DNA of 43,691 bases from Bacillota bacterium (GTDB taxonomy: Bacteria; Bacillota; Clostridia; Lachnospirales; Lachnospiraceae). The notes beneath the pieces were generated by a model. It made no database searches, was not told the origin of the DNA, and was given only the letters and a program-made list of their open reading frames with translations. Made by a program: the position numbers and the translations under genes. Below are positions 34,147-42,250 of the stretch, piece after piece. The stretch is taken from the NCBI GenBank assembly GCA_023410575.1, contig JAEYPP010000077.1:1-43691 (forward strand), in the 5' to 3' direction. Positions within the stretch are counted from its first letter, which is position 1, and each line of letters starts with the position of its first letter.

Positions 34147-34168
34147 CATCTGTTAATTATAACAGATG
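34147..34168 (-). promoter_or_regulatory. Candidate operator over the purF-like gene promoter
   Basis: CATCTGTTA, ATTA, TAACAGATG: a perfect 9-bp dyad. On the minus strand its centre reads TATAAT (34161 to 34156), about 78 bases before the start codon. The -35 (TTTTTA) is weak, as in activated or repressed promoters. Confidence 0.5.
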
Positions 34169-34388
34169 ATGAAAGGAATAAAAATAAGTCTATTTATAAT
34201 AAAAACTAATACTTTATGTAATTATAACTGATAAATCGAAAGTAGGTAAGTCGAAAAAGTAATTCTATTGTCGTTAAGGAGAAGTATTAGAAAAAATCAG
34301 TGATAAATCAGTCGAGAAAAAAACTCTATAAAATATCAGTCAGGAAAATATCTCACATACTATCATATATGGAAAATAATTACAAGTC

Positions 34389-34417
34389 TTGTTCTTTATA
34401 AAAGTTTCTCGTATAAT
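34389..34417 (+). promoter_or_regulatory. Promoter before the unknown gene and ispF
   Basis: TTGTTC, 17 bases, TATAAT, about 45 bases before the proposed start. The stretch 34169-34388 is AT-rich with no gene. Confidence 0.6.
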
Positions 34418-34465
34418 CAAATAATTCAAAGATATAAGTTGGGGGTATTGTCAGGTGTGCAATCT

Positions 34466-35713
34466 ATGAATGTCAGAGAACAAAAAGAGTTGTATCGATT
34501 ACTAGAAAAGTTGCTTCGGTCTTATACGAGTGGAGCGGCTAAGTCAGAATCAATTGAAACAGCACAGCAATTGCTTTTCTCAATAGAATACTGTATGAAC
34601 AGCTACTATAAGGGTTTAGATAATGGGGAACCTTATGGTTTGATGCATAATAAGAAACCTAGTTCTGATAGAAAAGAGCATATATCAGATATTTATGAGA
34701 AGGGCGTTGTTGCAGTTAAGGGGTGTGTACAAAAAAGCAAAGAATTGTGGATAAAGGTACAAAAAACAATGGCAGATGTGGATAATGAGATTTATCAGAA
34801 GACAATCATGAATGAAATTTCGGACTTTTTTGAAAAATATGATCCACGTTTTGGCGCACAACTAATGCCAGTTGCGGTACGATATCCACTTGCTCTAAAA
34901 ATTGAAGGACTTAGTGGAATTGAGTACATTTATGAGTACTTATATCGCTTGTTGTTAGAAAATGAGTTTGTCATAAAATTTGATGGAACTTTAGTAAATT
35001 GCTTAATTAACGGATATCATAAAGAAACAAGGGCTGATGATGTTAATTTATTTGAACTTGTACTACAGAATGTTCTTGGCTTAAGCATACTAAATCGGGA
35101 TATTTCTTCTCTTCATATATCAGAGGAAGATTGTAAAGAGTTATTATCAAAACTAGAAGGAATGAGTATAGCACGTCTTCAAATTCTCTGTGAGGAGCAA
35201 GTTTCTCTGATATTATCTAAATTAGGCATTACAAACCAGGATATGATAACATATACAAGAGAAAAAGTAAAAGAAATATCACAACGATTATTAAAAGGTA
35301 TCAATAAAAAGAACCTAACACTCCTATTCCTATCTTTTCATGAACAGGAAGACGAAGATAAAATCTATTTTGAGGGCAATAAGCTTTCAAAAGAGAAGTT
35401 AAGTGAAGTAATTGACGAACTGAATCAAATGCGTTATCTTAAAGATAAATTGCAGAAGGTAAGAAAAGAAATTCACTGTTTGAATGATTTAAAAGTAGTC
35501 ATATCAGAATGTTTTGCTGGAGAGGAATATGAGCAGGTATTTCACTTGTTACTTCCAAGTGAATATGAACTGTTAGTTGGACAAGTAAAAGCAGACCTGG
35601 CATTAGGCAAGGATGAAAGCCTAATAAAGGAGTGGGAACTTGTACTTATTGAATCAGAAAAAGATCATTGTTTACAGATAGGAGAAGAAGATGAGAGTAG
35701 GAATGGGTTATGA
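34466..35713 (+). CDS. Unknown soluble helical protein upstream of ispF
   Basis: About 415 residues, possibly of the DUF6179 type (from memory, not searched). Mostly helical, with no signal peptide or membrane segment and no catalytic motif I can name. The ATG at 34466 has AGGTG 8-9 bases upstream; a TTG at 34439 is the longer option. Its last 23 bases overlap the start of ispF in another frame, so the two are translationally linked. The promoter lies just upstream. A role in isoprenoid supply is not implied by sequence. Confidence 0.7.
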   Translation: MNVREQKELYRLLEKLLRSYTSGAAKSESIETAQQLLFSIEYCMNSYYKGLDNGEPYGLMHNKKPSSDRKEHISDIYEKGVVAVKGCVQKSKELWIKVQKTMADVDNEIYQKTIMNEISDFFEKYDPRFGAQLMPVAVRYPLALKIEGLSGIEYIYEYLYRLLLENEFVIKFDGTLVNCLINGYHKETRADDVNLFELVLQNVLGLSILNRDISSLHISEEDCKELLSKLEGMSIARLQILCEEQVSLILSKLGITNQDMITYTREKVKEISQRLLKGINKKNLTLLFLSFHEQEDEDKIYFEGNKLSKEKLSEVIDELNQMRYLKDKLQKVRKEIHCLNDLKVVISECFAGEEYEQVFHLLLPSEYELLVGQVKADLALGKDESLIKEWELVLIESEKDHCLQIGEEDESRNGL

Positions 35714-36269
35714 TGTTCATAAATTAGTGGAAGGCAGAGATCTAATACTTGGTGGAGTATGTATCCCATATGAAAAAGGTTTGCTCGGCCATTCAGATGC
35801 AGATGTATTACTACATGCGATTATGGATGCGTTGCTCGGTGCTGCAGCCTTGGGAGATATTGGCCGCCATTTTCCAGATACCAATGATATATATAAGGGT
35901 GTTTCCAGCATTGAATTATTAAAACATGTTAAGAGATTAATTGATCAAGAAAATTACGTGATTGGCAATATCGATGCTACTGTGATTGCGCAACGACCAA
36001 AGCTAGCTTCCTTTATCCCGCAGATGGTAAAAAACATTGCCGCTACATTGCAAGTGGAGGAAAATCAAATTAATATAAAGGCGACAACGGAAGAGGGGCT
36101 AGGATTTACTGGGACTGGAGAAGGAATTTCTTCGCAAGCGATATGTTTACTGAATTCCGTTGATAATTTTGCTTACAATGGAATGGATGGAGTTATTTAT
36201 TCTTATGATCCGAATGAACAGGTGAGTTCAGGATGTGAAAACTGTTCAGGCTGTTGCAAACAGAAATAA
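35691..36269 (+). CDS. ispF: 2-C-methyl-D-erythritol 2,4-cyclodiphosphate synthase with a Cys-rich tail
   Basis: 192 residues; the family is usually close to 157. The enzyme core is intact: GYDVH (zinc Asp8, His10), GHSDADVLLHA (His42 region), LGDIGRHFPD and the C-terminal TTEEGLGFTGTGEG. It closes the cyclodiphosphate ring in the non-mevalonate isoprenoid pathway. After the core come about 35 extra residues ending SSGCENCSGCCKQK, a four-Cys cluster. AGGAG lies 6-7 bases before the ATG inside the preceding gene. The tail may bind a metal or cluster; that is inference. Confidence 0.94.
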   Translation: MRVGMGYDVHKLVEGRDLILGGVCIPYEKGLLGHSDADVLLHAIMDALLGAAALGDIGRHFPDTNDIYKGVSSIELLKHVKRLIDQENYVIGNIDATVIAQRPKLASFIPQMVKNIAATLQVEENQINIKATTEEGLGFTGTGEGISSQAICLLNSVDNFAYNGMDGVIYSYDPNEQVSSGCENCSGCCKQK

Positions 36270-36273
36270 TAGA

Positions 36274-36302
36274 TTGACAAATTGTGAAAAGTTGCATAGA
36301 AT
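36274..36302 (+). promoter_or_regulatory. Promoter of the Cys T-box transcript
   Basis: Consensus TTGACA, 17 bases, TAGAAT, starting 4 bases after the ispF stop. Confidence 0.8.
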
Positions 36303-36308
36303 GGTTGA

Positions 36309-36551
36309 TAAATAGAGTGAAAAGCTATGAACGGAAAGAGTAGTAAAGTTGAAGATCACAGAGAGGGAATGTCACCGGCTGAAAGCATTCCTGATATAGA
36401 TTTTATGAAGTGCCTCCGGGAGCTGGTATAGTGAAAGTAGTAGCTATGCTCGGTAACAGCCGTTATTTGTTTGAGATTACAGCATATGCTGTAGAATTAG
36501 AGTGGAACCGCGAGTAACTTCGTCTCTTGTATAAGAGACGGAGTTTTTTTA
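36309..36551 (+). ncRNA. T-box leader (Cys) controlling cysE-cysS
   Basis: AGTAGTA motif near 36341, AGAGAGG distal-loop element, T-box AGAGTGGAACCGCG at 36499-36512 and a terminator GTCTCTT/AAGAGAC with seven T (36519-36551). The specifier loop reads GAAG-TGC-CTCC, with TGC (Cys) around 36410, matching the downstream serine acetyltransferase and cysteinyl-tRNA synthetase. About 600 bases of repeat DNA separate this leader from cysE. Confidence 0.93.
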
Positions 36552-36569
36552 CATTATAATTCAGCATAA

Positions 36570-37105
36570 TTCAGCGTCATTTAGCACAGAGAGGTTATGA
36601 GCATGGGATGACAAACATAATTCATCCGCAACACGCTCTCGCTTGAATGAAGTTCGTAGCGGTACATAAGGGCCTAAAATACAGGCCCTAAGTATCGACG
36701 ACTTCATAACAGTATGCTGCTGAATTATGTTTGTCATCCTATGCTTAGCAAGTTTATTGATGTGCTAAATGACGATCCAATTGTAGAAAGCGCTTTTTAC
36801 AATTAAATCGTGATTCCTCAGGGATGACAAACATAATTCATCCACAACACGCTCTTGCTTGAATGAAGTTCGTAGCGGTAAATAAGGGCCTAAAATACAG
36901 GCCCTAAGTACCGACGACTTCATAACAGTATGCTACTGAATTATATTTGTCATCTCATGCTTAGCAAGTCGATTGATGTGCTAAATGACGATTCAATTGT
37001 AGAAAGCGCTTTTTACAATTAAATCGTGATTCCTCAGGGATGACAAACCTAATTCATCCACAACACGCTCTCGCTTGAATGAAGTTCGTAGCGGTAAGGG
37101 CCTGT
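36570..37105. repeat. 216-bp tandem repeat array between the Cys T-box and cysE
   Basis: Units begin with GGATGACAAACATAATTCA or a close variant at 36606, 36822 and 37038, exactly 216 bases apart; the third stops after about 68 bases. The first two differ at roughly 11 positions with no indels. Each unit is a long imperfect palindrome: GGATGACAAAC..GTTTGTCATCC outside, ATGAAGT..ACTTCAT inside, and AGGGCCT/AGGCCCT at the tip. A second hairpin is AATTGTA..TACAATT. The first unit is flanked by GTCATTTAGCACA (36570) and its mirror TGTGCTAAATGAC (36763). No ORF of note is present. Confidence 0.9.
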
Positions 37106-37157
37106 GGGAATTTACATAACAATTAAGTTATGAAGAGATTAGATAGGAGAGATAGGT

Positions 37158-37823
37158 ATGGGATTTTTTGGTTTCGTAAAGGAAGAGATGAAGATCATCA
37201 AAGAGCGAGATCCTGCTATAAAATCCAATTTGGAAGTGTTTTTTTATCCAAGTTTTAAGGCATTGATAAGACATAGGATATCACATAAATTGTATAAGAA
37301 TGGACACTACTTATTAGCAAGATGGTTTTCGCAAAGAACTGCAAGAAAAACTGGAATTGAGATTCATCCGGGAGCTACTATTGGCAAGGGATTATTTATT
37401 GATCATGGTCATGGAGTTGTCATCGGAGAAACTGCTATTATAGGAGATAATGTAACCTTATATCAAGGGGTGACATTAGGTGGTACAGGCAAAGAAAAAG
37501 GAAAGCGTCATCCAACGATTGGAGATAATGTAATGATTAGTGCTGGTGCGAAAGTATTAGGTTCCTTTACGGTTGGAGAGAATTCAAAGATAGGGGCAGG
37601 TTCTGTTGTGTTATCAGAGATACCTCCGAATTCAACGGTTGTAGGTGTACCGGGACGAATTGTAAAACGAGATAATGTCAAGGTACCGAGAGAAGAGTTA
37701 GACCAAGTGCATTTACCAGATCCAGTTAAGTGCGATTTAGAATGTTTACAAAAGGAGAATAAACGCTTAAGCGACGAAGTTGAGGAAATAAAAAAAATAC
37801 TTGCAAAACTTGATAAGAACTAG
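37158..37823 (+). CDS. cysE: Serine O-acetyltransferase
   Basis: 221 residues. An N-terminal helical part (1-65) is followed by a left-handed parallel beta-helix of hexapeptide repeats (from GIEIHPGATIGKG to GAGSVVLSEIP) with the catalytic His in DHGHGVVIGET and the GGTGKEKGKRHPTIG loop. It acetylates serine with acetyl-CoA to make O-acetylserine for cysteine synthesis. The tail (about 40 residues) is a charged coiled coil. Ribosome site: AGGAGAG. It is the first gene behind the Cys T-box and the 216-bp array, and cysS follows after 57 bases. Confidence 0.96.
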   Translation: MGFFGFVKEEMKIIKERDPAIKSNLEVFFYPSFKALIRHRISHKLYKNGHYLLARWFSQRTARKTGIEIHPGATIGKGLFIDHGHGVVIGETAIIGDNVTLYQGVTLGGTGKEKGKRHPTIGDNVMISAGAKVLGSFTVGENSKIGAGSVVLSEIPPNSTVVGVPGRIVKRDNVKVPREELDQVHLPDPVKCDLECLQKENKRLSDEVEEIKKILAKLDKN

Positions 37824-37880
37824 AGAAATTAATTTACTCAATCAGGAAAGATAAAAAAATTATGAATGGAGAGAACTTAG

Positions 37881-39293
37881 ATGAAGATTTATAATACAAT
37901 GACAAAAACAAAAGAAGAATTTGTACCAATTATCGACGGTAAAGTAAGCATGTATGTTTGCGGTCCGACTGTTTATAACTATATTCATATAGGAAATGCA
38001 AGACCATTAGTTGTTTTTGATACGGTTCGTAAGTACTTAGAGTACAAAGGTTATGATGTGAATTTTGTATCCAACTTTACGGATGTTGATGATAAGATTA
38101 TCAAAAAGGCGATTGAAGAAGGGGTAACGGCACAGGAGATTTCGGAGCGATATATTGCAGAGTTTGAAAAAGATACGAAGGCTCTCAATGTGAAACCTGT
38201 TACAACACGCCCTAAGGCAACCGAAGAGATAGACGGAATGATAGCTATGATTCAGGAGTTAATTGATAAAGGTCATGCATATGAGAAAAATGGAACCGTA
38301 TATTTCAGAACGAGAAGCTACCCAGAGTACGGTAAATTAAGTAAGAAGAATATTGATGAATTAGAGTCTGGCGCTCGTATTGCAGTGGCAGACGAGAAAG
38401 AAGATCCACTGGATTTCGTATTATGGAAACCGAAAAAAGAGGGAGAACCATTCTGGGCGTCACCTTGGTCGGAAGGAAGACCAGGCTGGCATATTGAATG
38501 CTCTGTTATGAGTAAGAAATACCTTGGAGAACAGATTGATATTCATGCAGGTGGTGAAGATCTAGTATTTCCTCATCACGAGAATGAAATTGCGCAGACA
38601 GAATGCTGTACCGGTAAGTTTTTTGCAAAGTACTGGATGCATAATGGATTTTTAAATGTCGATAATAAGAAGATGTCAAAATCAGAAGGTAACTTCTTTA
38701 CGGTACGTGAAATTACAGAAGAGTATGACCCAGCGGTATTACGTTTCTTCTTACTAAGCGTACATTACAGAAGCCCAATTAATTTTAGTCGTGAAATTGT
38801 TGATTCTTGTAAGAATGGATTAGAGCGTATTCAAACTGCAGTGGAATCTTTAAGATTCAAGCAAAAAGTGAAAGAAGAAAAGAATGATACAACTTCTAAG
38901 TTAACCGATGCTGAAAAAGAAATTCTTGATTTATTCGTGGAACAAAAGAAACGTTTTGAAGAAGTAATGGATGATGACTTTAATACGGCAGATGCAGTAA
39001 CAGCAATCTTTGAGATGGTGAAGTTAGCAAATACAAACGTAACTGTTGATAGTAGTGCAGAATTTATCGAAAATGTGCTTTGCAACATTACTACTTTGTG
39101 TGATATACTTGGTCTAGAAACTGCGAAAAAAGAGGAAATTCTAGACGAAGACATTGAACAATTGATTCAAGAGAGACAGAATGCTAGAAAAAATAAAGAT
39201 TTCGCAAGAGCAGATGAAGTTCGTAATCTGCTGTTAGAAAAAGGTATTATACTGGAAGATACCAGAGAAGGTGTAAAATGGAAGAGAGCATAG
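37881..39293 (+). CDS. cysS: Cysteinyl-tRNA synthetase
   Basis: 470 residues, class I. The HIGH motif is HIGN at residues 36-39 and KMSKS is at 264-268. Zinc ligands are visible in MYVCGPTVYN, GWHIECSVMS and FPHHENEIAQ. It charges tRNA-Cys and stands behind the Cys T-box with cysE, so both cysteine synthesis and its use are tied to uncharged tRNA-Cys. Ribosome site: GGAGAG. The last 16 bases overlap the start of mrnC. Confidence 0.97.
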   Translation: MKIYNTMTKTKEEFVPIIDGKVSMYVCGPTVYNYIHIGNARPLVVFDTVRKYLEYKGYDVNFVSNFTDVDDKIIKKAIEEGVTAQEISERYIAEFEKDTKALNVKPVTTRPKATEEIDGMIAMIQELIDKGHAYEKNGTVYFRTRSYPEYGKLSKKNIDELESGARIAVADEKEDPLDFVLWKPKKEGEPFWASPWSEGRPGWHIECSVMSKKYLGEQIDIHAGGEDLVFPHHENEIAQTECCTGKFFAKYWMHNGFLNVDNKKMSKSEGNFFTVREITEEYDPAVLRFFLLSVHYRSPINFSREIVDSCKNGLERIQTAVESLRFKQKVKEEKNDTTSKLTDAEKEILDLFVEQKKRFEEVMDDDFNTADAVTAIFEMVKLANTNVTVDSSAEFIENVLCNITTLCDILGLETAKKEEILDEDIEQLIQERQNARKNKDFARADEVRNLLLEKGIILEDTREGVKWKRA

Positions 39294-39709
39294 TTGCTAA
39301 GGTTATAAAGACCTTTGCACTTCCAACAACAGATATTCGTACCTATTCTCCACTAACATTAGCTTATATCGGTGATAGTATTTATGACTTGATTATTCGA
39401 ACGATGTTAGTGGAGAAAGGGAATGCGCAAGTTAATCGTCTTCATCAGCATGCAAGTAAATTAGTTAAGGCTGTGACTCAAAAAGATATGGTACATGCCA
39501 TTATGGATTTACTAAGTGAAGAGGAAGTAGCAGTATTTAAACGTGGCCGAAATGCAAAGTCATTTACGACGGCGAAAAATGCTTCGGTAACAGATTATCG
39601 AATAGCAACTGGTTTTGAAGCTTTAATAGGATATTTATATCTAAAAGAGGAATTGGACCGAATCTTATATTTAGTGAAAGAAGCACTGGAACGAATCGAG
39701 ATGAATTAA
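39278..39709 (+). CDS. mrnC: Mini-ribonuclease III
   Basis: 143 residues: an RNase III catalytic domain alone, without the double-stranded-RNA-binding domain. Signature LAYIGDSIYDLIIRTML (Asp-x-x-x-Asp in the first helix) and the C-terminal GFEALIGYLYL (Glu). In Bacillus the protein matures 23S rRNA ends. Its start lies inside the end of cysS with GAAGG upstream, so the two are coupled, the arrangement common in Firmicutes (cysS-mrnC-rlmB). Confidence 0.94.
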   Translation: MEESIVAKVIKTFALPTTDIRTYSPLTLAYIGDSIYDLIIRTMLVEKGNAQVNRLHQHASKLVKAVTQKDMVHAIMDLLSEEEVAVFKRGRNAKSFTTAKNASVTDYRIATGFEALIGYLYLKEELDRILYLVKEALERIEMN

Positions 39710-39784
39710 TCATGTAGTAGGAACAACGTATTATGTCAGAATAGATGTGTATACGATACGAGAACATTCAAAGAAAGGTATAAC

Positions 39785-40528
39785 ATGAGATACGAAGAAT
39801 TAACAATTGAAGGACGTAATGCAGTAACGGAAGCTTTTCGTGCGGGAAAAACGATTGACCGTCTATTTATCCTAGATGGTTGTCAAGATGGTCCGATTAA
39901 GACAATCATACGGGAAGCGAAAAAAGGTGATACGATTATTACGTTCGTAAAAAAAGAGCGTCTTGATCAGATGTCAGAGGATGGAAAGCATCAAGGAGTA
40001 ATTGCTTATGCAGCAGCTTACGAATACGCAGAAGTAGATGACATCTTAAATGCAGCAAAAGAAAAGGGAGAGCCCCCATTTATTCTAATCCTAGATGGAA
40101 TCGAAGACCCTCATAACTTGGGAGCGATGATTCGAACTGCAAATCAGGCTGGAGTTCATGGTATTATTATTCCAAAGCGTAGAGCTGTTGGATTGACAGG
40201 AACAGTAGCAAAAGTCAGTGCAGGAGCAATCAACTATGTCCCAGTTGCTAAAGTGACTAATCTTGTCGCAACAATGGAGGAGTTAAAGGATAAAGGTTTA
40301 TGGTTTGTTTGTGCTGATATGGAAGGTGAGATTATGTATCGTCAGAATCTTACGGGACCTATTGGTTTAGTTATCGGCAATGAAGGTGATGGAGTTTCTC
40401 GTCTTGTGAAAGAAAAGTGTGATTTCGTTACTAAGATTCCTATGAGTGGTAATATTGATTCCTTAAATGCTTCCGTAGCTATGGGTGTTTTAGCTTTTGA
40501 AATTGTTCGTCAAAGAAAATATAAGTAA
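39785..40528 (+). CDS. rlmB: 23S rRNA 2'-O-ribose methyltransferase (TrmH/RlmB family)
   Basis: 247 residues. An N-terminal substrate-binding domain (EELTIEGRNAVTEAFRAG) is followed by a SPOUT methyltransferase with the three knot motifs: DPHNLGAMIRTA, LVIGNEGDGVSR and IPMSGNIDSLNASVA. It methylates a guanosine ribose in 23S rRNA using SAM. Ribosome site: AAAGG. It lies 75 bases after mrnC, and sigH follows after 20 bases, so it is probably one transcript with both. Confidence 0.94.
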   Translation: MRYEELTIEGRNAVTEAFRAGKTIDRLFILDGCQDGPIKTIIREAKKGDTIITFVKKERLDQMSEDGKHQGVIAYAAAYEYAEVDDILNAAKEKGEPPFILILDGIEDPHNLGAMIRTANQAGVHGIIIPKRRAVGLTGTVAKVSAGAINYVPVAKVTNLVATMEELKDKGLWFVCADMEGEIMYRQNLTGPIGLVIGNEGDGVSRLVKEKCDFVTKIPMSGNIDSLNASVAMGVLAFEIVRQRKYK

Positions 40529-40548
40529 ATGATGATAGGAGGTTTCTT

Positions 40549-41181
40549 ATGGTGAATAAGTGTTATGATGAGATGGCAGATGAAGATATCATTGCGCTTA
40601 TTCGCCAGGAGGACCGAATTGCATTGGATTATCTGATTAGTAAATATAAAAACCTAGTTCGAAAGAAAGCAAAGGCGTTGTTTTTAATAGGTGGGGATAG
40701 CGAAGATCTTATTCAAGAAGGGATGATTGGTTTGTACAAAGCAATCAGAGACTTTCAACCAGATAAGGCAGCCTCCTTTCTAACATTTGCAGATTTATGC
40801 GTATCCCGACAGATGTACTCTGCGATAAAGACTTCGAATACAATGAAAAATCAACCTTTGAATAATTATATTTCAATTGATACACATAATTATAATGAAG
40901 ATCAGGAAAATATTAATTCCATTACTTATGTTGCTAATATAGCACACGCTAGAAGCATGAATCCAGAGGAGATGCTTATCGACAGGGAGAATACACAACG
41001 TTTGGAAGCAAAATTGATGGAACGTCTATCAGGATTTGAAAAGGATATCCTAACGTTGTATCTACAAGATTATAGCTACTCACAAATTGCTAGGGTTATG
41101 AATAAGAAACCAAAAGCAATCGATAACGGATTACAGCGAATTAAGAAAAAATTGAATGAAGCATTAGCCGAAGAAACTTAA
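40549..41181 (+). CDS. sigH: Sporulation sigma factor SigH
   Basis: 210 residues, sigma-70 family without region 1. Region 2 has DSEDLIQEGMIGLYKAIRDF and TFADLCVSRQMYSAIK; region 4 ends YSQIARVMNKKPKAIDNGLQ, the SigH-type helix-turn-helix. SigH directs transcription at the onset of sporulation. Its neighbours upstream are the usual Firmicutes ones; the expected followers rpmG-secE-nusG are not in the window, where a tRNA-Thr and phage remnants come next. AGGAGG is 6 bases before the ATG. Confidence 0.95.
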   Translation: MVNKCYDEMADEDIIALIRQEDRIALDYLISKYKNLVRKKAKALFLIGGDSEDLIQEGMIGLYKAIRDFQPDKAASFLTFADLCVSRQMYSAIKTSNTMKNQPLNNYISIDTHNYNEDQENINSITYVANIAHARSMNPEEMLIDRENTQRLEAKLMERLSGFEKDILTLYLQDYSYSQIARVMNKKPKAIDNGLQRIKKKLNEALAEET

Positions 41182-41223
41182 CAAAATTGTATCAATAGAA
41201 TATACAATTAAGTTAAGTTTTTT
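41175..41223 (+). terminator. sigH terminator
   Basis: ACTTAAC-AAAATTGTAT, loop, ATACAATT-AA-GTTAAGT then six T. The left arm includes the sigH stop codon. Confidence 0.85.
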
Positions 41224-41259
41224 AATTTCACACTTGATTTTTCATAGTCATTATGTTAT

Positions 41260-41265
41260 TATAAT
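41260..41265 (+). promoter_or_regulatory. -10 box of the tRNA-Thr gene
   Basis: TATAAT 22 bases before the tRNA. The -35 is poor: TTGATT is 20 bases away and TTTTTC is at 16. Confidence 0.45.
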
Positions 41266-41287
41266 TTTCGGACGCGTAAGCGTACAG

Positions 41288-41359
41288 GCTGATGTGGCTC
41301 AGAGGTAGAGCACTTCCTTGGTAAGGAAGGGGTCACGGGTTCAATTCCCGTCATCAGCT
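41288..41359 (+). tRNA. tRNA-Thr (anticodon GGT)
   Basis: 72 bases. Acceptor GCTGATG/CATCAGC, anticodon stem CTTCC/GGAAG with loop TTGGTAA, T loop GGTTCAATTCC. CCA not encoded. An integrase fragment facing it lies 146 bases downstream. Confidence 0.96.
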
Positions 41360-41407
41360 TATTTTTGTGCCTATAAATACAATGCTTGTAGAGATTATAT
41401 AAATTGT

Positions 41408-41438
41408 TAACACTCTGAAAAGAGTGCTTTTTTTTATT
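41408..41438 (+). terminator. tRNA-Thr terminator
   Basis: CACTCT, GAAA, AGAGTG and nine T. Confidence 0.85.
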
Positions 41439-41505
41439 CTTGGGGACTATTTGGGACTAAGAGGACTAAAAAAGAAGTCCTGTAATGAAACAAGACTTCA
41501 ATTCA

Positions 41506-41913
41506 TTATATATTTTGAACGTCTTTCATAAGTATATTTTCAAGGGTATCGGCTGCTTTCTTATCTACTTCTTTAAGAGCATGAGCGTATATGTTCATTG
41601 TAGTGCTTGTCTTAGCATGGCCCAATTGGGATGATACGGTTCGGTTATGCACTTTATTAGCAATTTGTAATGTAGCCGAGGTATGGCGTAGTCCATGTAA
41701 TGGTATTACTGGAAGTTTCTTAGATTCTTCGTGAACAGTTTTATTATATTTGTGGATAATTTTCTCAAAAGTATGATAAGGTGTGGATGGGTACATTATT
41801 CTACCGTTCCATTGAATAAATAAGTAGTTATCACCAACCCATTGATCACCGATAGATAGCCTATACTCCATTTGCTCTAACTTAATGTTCATTAATAGGA
41901 AAATCGAAATCAT
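41506..41913 (-). pseudogene. Integrase C-terminal fragment next to tRNA-Thr
   Basis: The open frame covers only the catalytic end of a phage/ICE tyrosine integrase: WVGDNYLFIQWNGRIMYPST, then LPVIPLHGLRHTSATL (H-x-L-R-H), VSSQLGHAKTSTTMNIYAHA (LGH and nucleophilic Tyr) and a charged tail. The first catalytic Arg and the whole N-terminal and core-binding parts, about 250 residues, are missing; upstream frames do not restore them. It points away from the phage-like genes and toward the tRNA, the usual geometry for a tRNA-integrated prophage. Unlike the tRNA-Lys copy, the active-site His-Arg and Tyr are intact here. Confidence 0.88.
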
Positions 41914-41989
41914 GAGCCATTATCTCTTTAACTGCTTGACTGGCTGTTCGCATTCTTACCTTTCCAGATACATATTCTTTTATTGTTGC

Positions 41990-42121
41990 AACCTCTTCAT
42001 ATTGTATTATCGTTATGTTAATGGGCTTACTCTTGACGCAATAGGAAATGGACTTGGAATAATAAAATACTAAGTGTATGGGTTGGGTAGATGAGAAAAA
42101 GCTTATGAGAGCATAGGATGA
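41990..42121 (+). pseudogene. Decayed sigma-70 region-4-like phage regulator
   Basis: The plus-strand frame reads LYYRYVNGLTLDAIGNGLGI, the pattern of a sigma region 4 or ArpU-like helix-turn-helix, then in the same frame stop, VYGLGR, stop, EKAYESIG, stop. The parts between the stops continue the expected pattern (..SRVYGL..EKAYE..), so this looks like one gene spoiled by nonsense changes. Phage late-gene regulators of this kind usually precede the packaging genes. Confidence 0.5.
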
Positions 42122-42250
42122 GACCATTGAGAAACTATCATACTCCCCAAAAGACATTTGTTATAGAGATAGGGGTAGTGTCTTTTTTTGTAAAATATTG
42201 TTGTTTTTATTTGAGTAAAGTGGTAGTATTGGATAAAGGGGTGATATAGT

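Noticed and set aside
36552..37157. A protein-coding gene between the Cys T-box and cysE
   Set aside because: No open frame of useful length or with a ribosome site; the sequence is explained by the 216-base repeat.
41269..41287. ACGCGTAAGCGTAC just before tRNA-Thr, similar to the CGCTTACGCGTACC of unit C2 in reverse
   Set aside because: The match is short and self-complementary, with no flanking similarity; most likely coincidence.
41882..42157. A 91-codon minus-strand frame as the integrase N-terminus
   Set aside because: It overlaps in a different frame from the catalytic part and shows no core-binding domain pattern; the plus strand gives a better sigma-like reading.
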